From Antrihabitans spumae (lineage in GTDB: Bacteria; Actinomycetota; Actinomycetes; Mycobacteriales; Mycobacteriaceae): a DNA stretch of 64,000 nt. The position numbers and the translations under genes are program-made. The DNA lies in contig NZ_JBIMSN010000094.1 in NCBI RefSeq assembly GCF_043944905.1, positions 62,001-126,000 on the forward strand. Reading direction: 5' to 3'. Positions 59,441-64,000 of this stretch are shown here, piece by piece. Under the pieces are notes generated by a model, which had not been told where the DNA came from, ran no database searches, and saw only the letters and a list, made by a program, of their open reading frames with translations. Position 1 is the first letter of the stretch; every line of letters begins with the position of its first letter.

Positions 59441-60570
59441 CTCGGTTCGCCGCGGTCGTGGCGGCAGTCGTGATCGCGATGCTGTTCTCGCTCGTTGTCG
59501 CTGCACCCGCCGTGGCTGACGACCGCAGCCCGGGGACCGTGGTCAGCGCCGATTCGCTACCGGTCGAGATCCGAGTACCGGGCTCGGCCGACGCCTACCG
59601 GTTGACTTACTGGACAACGGGTCCAGACGGTCCGGCACTCAGCAGTGGAGCTGTCTACCTGCCGCCCGGCCCCACACCAGCTGGTGGCTGGCCGGTGGTC
59701 GCATGGGCGCACGGCACACTTGGACTCGGCGACCAGTGCGCGTACAGCGTGCGCGGTCCGCTTCGGCCCGAACGTGACTTCGCATACCTGTCGACCTGGC
59801 TGTCGAAGGGCTACGCGATCGTCGCCTCCGACTACGCAGGGCACGGCGTCGCAGGTCCGACGCATTACCTCAACGGCATCGTCGAAGCGCACAGCGTCGT
59901 CGACATGGTCAAGGCAAGTACCGCGACTTACGCGAGCCTGTCCGATCGATGGGTTGTCATCGGCCAGTCGCAAGGTGCAGGAGCGGCCTTGACCACCGCC
60001 CGCTACGCCACGGAGTTCGGTGGTTCGGGCCTCGACTACCGTGGCGCCGTCGCAACGGGTGTGCCCGCCGACATCGAGGATGTCGTCGCTCTGCTCGGGC
60101 CGGGTGTCCCACCGATCGCGGTCGGGGAGAACTTGAACACCTATCTCGTCTACATCCTGTCCGGCTTGCGAGCGACCTTCCCGGCATTGAACATCGATTC
60201 GTTCCTCACCCAGCGGGGCGTCGACCTCGTGAACCGAGCCGAGACCGTCTGTTACGACGAATTCGGCCCGTCGGTCGACGGAGTTGCCATCGGATCGCTG
60301 TTCACGAAGCCGCTTTCCTCGATCCCTGGTGTTTCCGACATCTTGCGCAACTTTATGGGGATACCGGAAAACGGTTACGACAGACCATTTTTCATCGGCC
60401 AGGGGCTACTCGACACCGACGTCGTTACGCCCGCGACGATCGCCTTCGCCGCCCGGCTCACAGCGAACGGTCAACCCGTCACGTTCCGACCGTATCCCTC
60501 GGACCACGATGGAACGATGGCTCTTTCGCTCGCCGACTCGGTGCCGTTCGTCGCTCGACTGTTCGGATAG
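59437..60570 (+). CDS. Secreted lipase/esterase (LIP family alpha/beta hydrolase)
   Basis: The product has 377 residues from GTG 59437, overlapping the uvrA stop. A signal peptide (hydrophobic core FAAVVAAVVIAMLFSLVVAAPAVAD) suggests secretion. The pattern fits the LIP/secretory lipase family: WPVVAWAHGTLGLGDQCAYS, nucleophile elbow VIGQSQGAGAAL near 172, acid near FIGQGLLDTDVVTP, and histidine in YPSDHDGTMAL. Substrates are likely lipids or esters at the cell surface. It is co-transcribed with uvrA by overlap but unrelated to repair. Confidence 0.9.
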   Translation: MTRFAAVVAAVVIAMLFSLVVAAPAVADDRSPGTVVSADSLPVEIRVPGSADAYRLTYWTTGPDGPALSSGAVYLPPGPTPAGGWPVVAWAHGTLGLGDQCAYSVRGPLRPERDFAYLSTWLSKGYAIVASDYAGHGVAGPTHYLNGIVEAHSVVDMVKASTATYASLSDRWVVIGQSQGAGAALTTARYATEFGGSGLDYRGAVATGVPADIEDVVALLGPGVPPIAVGENLNTYLVYILSGLRATFPALNIDSFLTQRGVDLVNRAETVCYDEFGPSVDGVAIGSLFTKPLSSIPGVSDILRNFMGIPENGYDRPFFIGQGLLDTDVVTPATIAFAARLTANGQPVTFRPYPSDHDGTMALSLADSVPFVARLFG

Positions 60571-60574
60571 TCGC

Positions 60575-61282
60575 CTACTTGTTCGCCGCAGTGTGGATGA
60601 TCTCGGCCAGTTCGGCAGGCTTCGACCACATCGGCCAGTGACCGGTCGGCAGATCGACGTAGTCGGCGTCGATGTCGCGTAGAGCGAGGCCGATGGGATG
60701 GCCTTCGTCGCGCATCTGCTGCACCGCGAACGAGGGAAAGCTACTGCACACGATCGTTGTCGGAATGCCATTGCGTGCAACATTTTTCAACTCGAGCGTG
60801 CCGCCGGCTACCCGCGCGGGCACCGGTACCGACCGTTCGCGGAACATCGTCAGAGCGGCCTCGTCCAAGCCTTCGAGACTGTTTCCAGCGGCCGTGAGTT
60901 CTTCCCAGCTCGGTAGCGGGACCTCGGTCGCCGTCGGATCCAGATCGTCGAAGATGGTGAAGCCGTCCGGCAACGGCGCCGTGTCGACGTAGATGACACA
61001 GGCGAATGCATTCGGATCGAGATCGGTTGCGAGGGTGGCGGGTGCTGCCGCTCCGCTGTGCGCGACGAGAACGGTTCTGCCCGCATCGGCATTGTCCGCT
61101 GCAGCAAGAAGTGCGCGCGCCTGGTCGTCGAGGCTGACGGCGCTTCGGTCGTCGGCTGCGTCCATGCCGGGGAGCGTCACGGCAGTCACCAGGTCGCCGC
61201 GTCGTTGCAGGTCGTCGGCGACCGCGTCCCATGCCCATCCGCCGAGCCAGAAACCGGGAACGAGAAGAATGTTCGTCGTCAT
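60575..61282 (-). CDS. Alpha/beta hydrolase
   Basis: The product has 235 residues from ATG 61282 (MTTNILLVPGFWLGGWAW); longer starts at 61294 or 61333 exist. The oxyanion segment LVPGFWLGG, nucleophile elbow LVAHSGAAAPA near 75, and histidine in LPTGHWPMW near the end mark a compact esterase of the hydroxynitrile-lyase/salicylate-esterase-like type. No signal peptide is present. It is divergent from the next gene at 61407. Substrate unknown. Confidence 0.85.
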   Translation of the reverse strand: MTTNILLVPGFWLGGWAWDAVADDLQRRGDLVTAVTLPGMDAADDRSAVSLDDQARALLAAADNADAGRTVLVAHSGAAAPATLATDLDPNAFACVIYVDTAPLPDGFTIFDDLDPTATEVPLPSWEELTAAGNSLEGLDEAALTMFRERSVPVPARVAGGTLELKNVARNGIPTTIVCSSFPSFAVQQMRDEGHPIGLALRDIDADYVDLPTGHWPMWSKPAELAEIIHTAANK

Positions 61283-61406
61283 GTCCGACAGCATTGCACT
61301 CGCTTTCCGACCTGGAATCGGTGAGTCGTCCACGTAACGCGTTCGCGGTCCGGCACCGACCGCACCGGTTTAGGCTTCGGGCACGAACTCGATGCGGAGG
61401 TGTTCG

Positions 61407-63002
61407 ATGACGAACGCAGCGTTGCAGGACACAGCGAAACAGGACACAAACCAGTACAACGGGCCCAGGCGTACTCGCGCTGCGTGTGCGTTGGAGTTTC
61501 TTGCCTTGGCAGGAGTTGCCGCGCTCGTGACGCTCGCTGTGATCGGGGGAGCCCTCTACTGGCTGGTCGACACGACGACGCTGTGGTGGGGTTTTGTGGT
61601 CGTCCTGTTCGCGGGCGCAGCCGCGTTGATGGCCTGGCTCGGCATTCTCGAGTTCTGGAGTGGTCGGCCGTGGCGTGAGCTCGCCGACGAGATCAGGCCA
61701 GGGCAGCCGGCGACCGTGCGGACCGCGGACGGTGTGCCGCTGCATGTCGAGATCGACGGTCCGGCCGATGCCGCGGTGACGGTCGTGTTCGTCCATGGGA
61801 TTCAGATGAATGCCAGCGCATGGCGCTATCAGCGTCCGGCGCTGGAAGATTCGCCGGTACGGCGAGTGAGCTACGACGCGCGCGGCCACGGCAAGTCGGG
61901 GACCCGAAAGCTGGACCAGGGAATTCGCGGTCTACGCCAACTAGCCGACGATCTCGGTCGGGTCATCGACGCCACCGCGCCGGAGGGCTATCTCGTGCTC
62001 GCTGGGCACGGTATGGGAGGTGCGACCGTCCTTGCGCTCCGCGCTGCCCGACCTGATCTCGCCGACCGCATCGGCGGCCTCGTGCTCTGCTCGACCTCCG
62101 CTGGGCCGTTGAGCAAGACGATGTCGTTCGGTTTGTGGCGGGTACTTGCACCGGTGAGTTGGCTGATAAGGCGTGAGGTCGCAGGCTTTATGATTGTTGC
62201 CGACGCCGTGCCGCGATTTATGCTGCGGCTACTCGGGCTTGCTCCCTATCTTGTCGGTCTGCGCTTCTTTGCGGTGCACAAGCGGACCGCACTTCGATTG
62301 ACGACGGCGATCGTCTACGGCAACGGATTTCGGCAGGCGGGCGACATCGTCGTTGCGATTCAGGACCACGACGAACGGGCTGGGCTCGCCGAACTTGGCA
62401 ACGCCTACACCGCGGTTGTCGGCGGCTTCAACGACCACTTCGTACCGATCGCCGAGCAGGAGAAGCTTGCCGACGCGATTCCCGGTGCGACGATGACCGT
62501 TATTCCGAAATGCGGGCACCAGACCGTGTTCGAGAATCCAGAGGTCGTCAACGCCGAGCTGCGTCGGATCATCGACTTGGTGACCGCCGACGCCGACCGG
62601 CTACTTGCCGATGCAGCCGAGCAGGAACCGGAGCCGCGGGCGGGTATCGCGACGCTGAGTGCCGAGCGGCTCAGCCCGGACAGGCTGAGCTCCGCAGCGA
62701 AGGCGCAGCTGTCAGCTTTGAGTGCTGCACCGGCGGCGGTGTTCGCGCCGGTATCGGTCGGCGCGCGTACCGCGGCCGACTCGGCGCGGTCCACTGCGCG
62801 GTCGGCTACCCATTCGGCAGCGCATTCTGCTCAGACCGGGTCGGCAACCATCAAGGAAGCACTCACCGGCTTGGTCGACACCGTCGAACACATGGCGCCA
62901 GAGGGTCCGGTGCGGTCCGGACTCCACCTGCTCCACAAAGCGCTCGGTGGCGAGGCCGTCGACGGTGACGACACAACGCCGCGCAGGGGGCCCGCTCAGT
63001 AA
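61407..63002 (+). CDS. Membrane-anchored alpha/beta hydrolase-fold protein lacking the nucleophile serine
   Basis: The product has 531 residues from ATG 61407 with GGAGG upstream. Two membrane helices lie at about 27-70. The hydrolase fold follows: VFVHGIQMNASAWRYQ, YDARGHGKSG, and at the nucleophile elbow AGHGMGGA where GHSMGG is expected, so the serine is glycine. The acid region GGFNDHFVPI and the histidine in PKCGHQTVF are present. The last 130 residues are a long Ala/Ser/Arg/Thr-rich tail with repeats (SARSTARSATHSAAHSAQ). It may be a pseudoenzyme or use another residue. Its 3' end overlaps the DUF1844 gene by seven bases. Confidence 0.85.
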   Translation: MTNAALQDTAKQDTNQYNGPRRTRAACALEFLALAGVAALVTLAVIGGALYWLVDTTTLWWGFVVVLFAGAAALMAWLGILEFWSGRPWRELADEIRPGQPATVRTADGVPLHVEIDGPADAAVTVVFVHGIQMNASAWRYQRPALEDSPVRRVSYDARGHGKSGTRKLDQGIRGLRQLADDLGRVIDATAPEGYLVLAGHGMGGATVLALRAARPDLADRIGGLVLCSTSAGPLSKTMSFGLWRVLAPVSWLIRREVAGFMIVADAVPRFMLRLLGLAPYLVGLRFFAVHKRTALRLTTAIVYGNGFRQAGDIVVAIQDHDERAGLAELGNAYTAVVGGFNDHFVPIAEQEKLADAIPGATMTVIPKCGHQTVFENPEVVNAELRRIIDLVTADADRLLADAAEQEPEPRAGIATLSAERLSPDRLSSAAKAQLSALSAAPAAVFAPVSVGARTAADSARSTARSATHSAAHSAQTGSATIKEALTGLVDTVEHMAPEGPVRSGLHLLHKALGGEAVDGDDTTPRRGPAQ

Positions 63003-63328
63003 ACAGGCCCGGTCAGCTTCTCGCCGGGACCTTTGCCCGGCTCGTCGGGATGAGCAGACGCTTCGCGGAATGCGCGCTGCAGCGACTGCAAGCCGTCACG
63101 GATCGGACCCGCGTGCGGACCCAGGTATTCGAGCGACGCGGTGACGAGACCGGCGAGGGCTGTGATGACTCTGCGAGCTTCGTCGAGGTCGCGACTTGGG
63201 CTTTCGTCCGGGTTGGGGTCGGAAAGTCCGAGCTTTTCAGCCGCAGAACTCATCAGCATCACCGCGGCACGGCTGATCACCTCCACTGCGGGGATGTCGG
63301 CGAGTTCACGTACAGGCTGGTCGGTCAT
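62996..63328 (-). CDS. DUF1844 protein
   Basis: The product has 110 residues. The DUF1844 signature VEVISRAAVMLMSSAAEKLGLSD is near residue 15, followed by DLDEARRVITALAGLVTASLEYLGPHAGPIRDGLQSLQRAFR. The protein is soluble, short and helical. DUF1844 genes commonly lie just upstream of infC in actinobacteria, as here. Function unknown. Confidence 0.9.
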   Translation of the reverse strand: MTDQPVRELADIPAVEVISRAAVMLMSSAAEKLGLSDPNPDESPSRDLDEARRVITALAGLVTASLEYLGPHAGPIRDGLQSLQRAFREASAHPDEPGKGPGEKLTGPVY

Positions 63329-63419
63329 GGTTGACAGGATTCCATCCTCGGCCCGGTCTCCTGCCCGCGGGGGACTCCTCTTTCCGCTGCGATTCGGTTA
63401 CGACGTGGGCAAATGATAA

Positions 63420-63718
63420 GGTTTTCGGTGACGACCTCCCTGGACACTGTTCCGGGGCAGCAAGTGGAGCCCGACTCCCACCGTTACGCGACTTACGTAT
63501 GCGTCACGGTCCGGTCGCCCGTTCGAGCAATCGAATGGGCTCCCTCTGATTCACGAGGGGTTTCGTCGCGATGCCTTTCGGCATTGGGATGAAGCTGGCC
63601 GGTCGACATCGGGCCCCGCATCGGTAACCACCGAGCGGGGCTTCTGGCGTTGATAGTGGGAAGAGTTCCTCCCTGCCGGCGGTTGTCACAAAGACACCGC
63701 TCTACCTAGGAGGCCCCA
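63420..63718 (+). promoter_or_regulatory. infC 5' leader with a strong attenuator-like hairpin
   Basis: A -10-like GATAAG lies near 63414-63420, so infC would carry a leader of about 300 bases with no other gene in it. Near its 3' end, 63613-63641, GCCCCGC(A)TCGGT pairs with ACCGAGCGGGGC around four bases, a very stable hairpin with a bulged A. No U-run follows. Leaders that control infC by IF3, L20 or attenuation are known in other bacteria; whether this one acts so is an inference. Confidence 0.5.

Positions 63719-64000
<282 letters not shown>

Overview
The window is high-GC actinobacterial DNA. The right three quarters carry a gene order (pdtaR, polA, rpsA, coaE, a DUF402 gene, uvrB, uvrA, DUF1844, infC) typical of mycolic-acid-containing Corynebacteriales (Mycobacteriales). 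CoaE carries a GrpB-like extension, there is a DUF732 lipoprotein, and many genes start with GTG or are apparently leaderless. A Rhodococcus or a close relative is the best guess, but no rRNA or species marker is present to settle it.

Region 1, about 1-15,800, looks like a horizontally acquired, partly decayed island that runs off the left edge and ends next to a tRNA-Phe-like gene (15810-15882). Its left end holds a compact set: the C-terminal end of a TRAFAC-type GTPase, a one-pass membrane protein, an Hsp70-like ATPase and a vWA protein on the plus strand, meeting head-on a minus-strand pair (a ThuA/GATase-fold protein and a DedA-like membrane protein). The vWA and GATase-fold proteins share a gapless N-terminal motif although their domains are unrelated, which ties the two strands into one predicted system. 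It resembles the NTP-dependent biological-conflict systems predicted by comparative genomics. Then follow small unrecognised genes, a tandem-TetR regulator, decayed genes (LuxR remnant, SnoaL-like pseudogene), an alpha/beta hydrolase, and a serine recombinase and a tyrosine integrase that are both frameshifted. Two intact hypothetical proteins lie next to the tRNA.

Region 2, 15,800-33,600, begins the core. It has two unusual tRNA genes, pdtaR, a complete livJHMGF branched-chain amino-acid ABC operon, and a receptor Ser/Thr kinase whose extracytoplasmic domain is a paralogue of the neighbouring LivJ. Next are polA, a minus-strand group (YCII-like, thioredoxin, 2H phosphoesterase, transglutaminase), an isopropylmalate/isocitrate dehydrogenase relative, and a three-gene polar amino-acid ABC operon.

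Region 3, 33,600-49,300: a frameshifted alpha/beta hydrolase, a TetR gene divergent from an SPFH/Arc-like pair across a 28-bp dyad, a methyltransferase, rpsA with a strong terminator, a small new ORF, coaE-grpB, a crotonase, DUF402, patatin, uvrB, and an ABC exporter whose ATPase is fused to an extracytoplasmic S15-type hydrolase.

Region 4, 49,300-64,000: UspA, a DUF732 lipoprotein, a HelD/HelR-type RNA polymerase-associated helicase, a monooxygenase-like protein, DoxX with a repeat tail, MerR, a deazaflavin-type oxidoreductase, an MBL hydrolase, uvrA, three alpha/beta hydrolases (one lacking its nucleophile serine), DUF1844 and the start of infC, which appears to use an ATC start codon behind a long structured leader. 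polA, uvrB and uvrA together supply most of nucleotide excision repair; rpsA and infC are translation genes.
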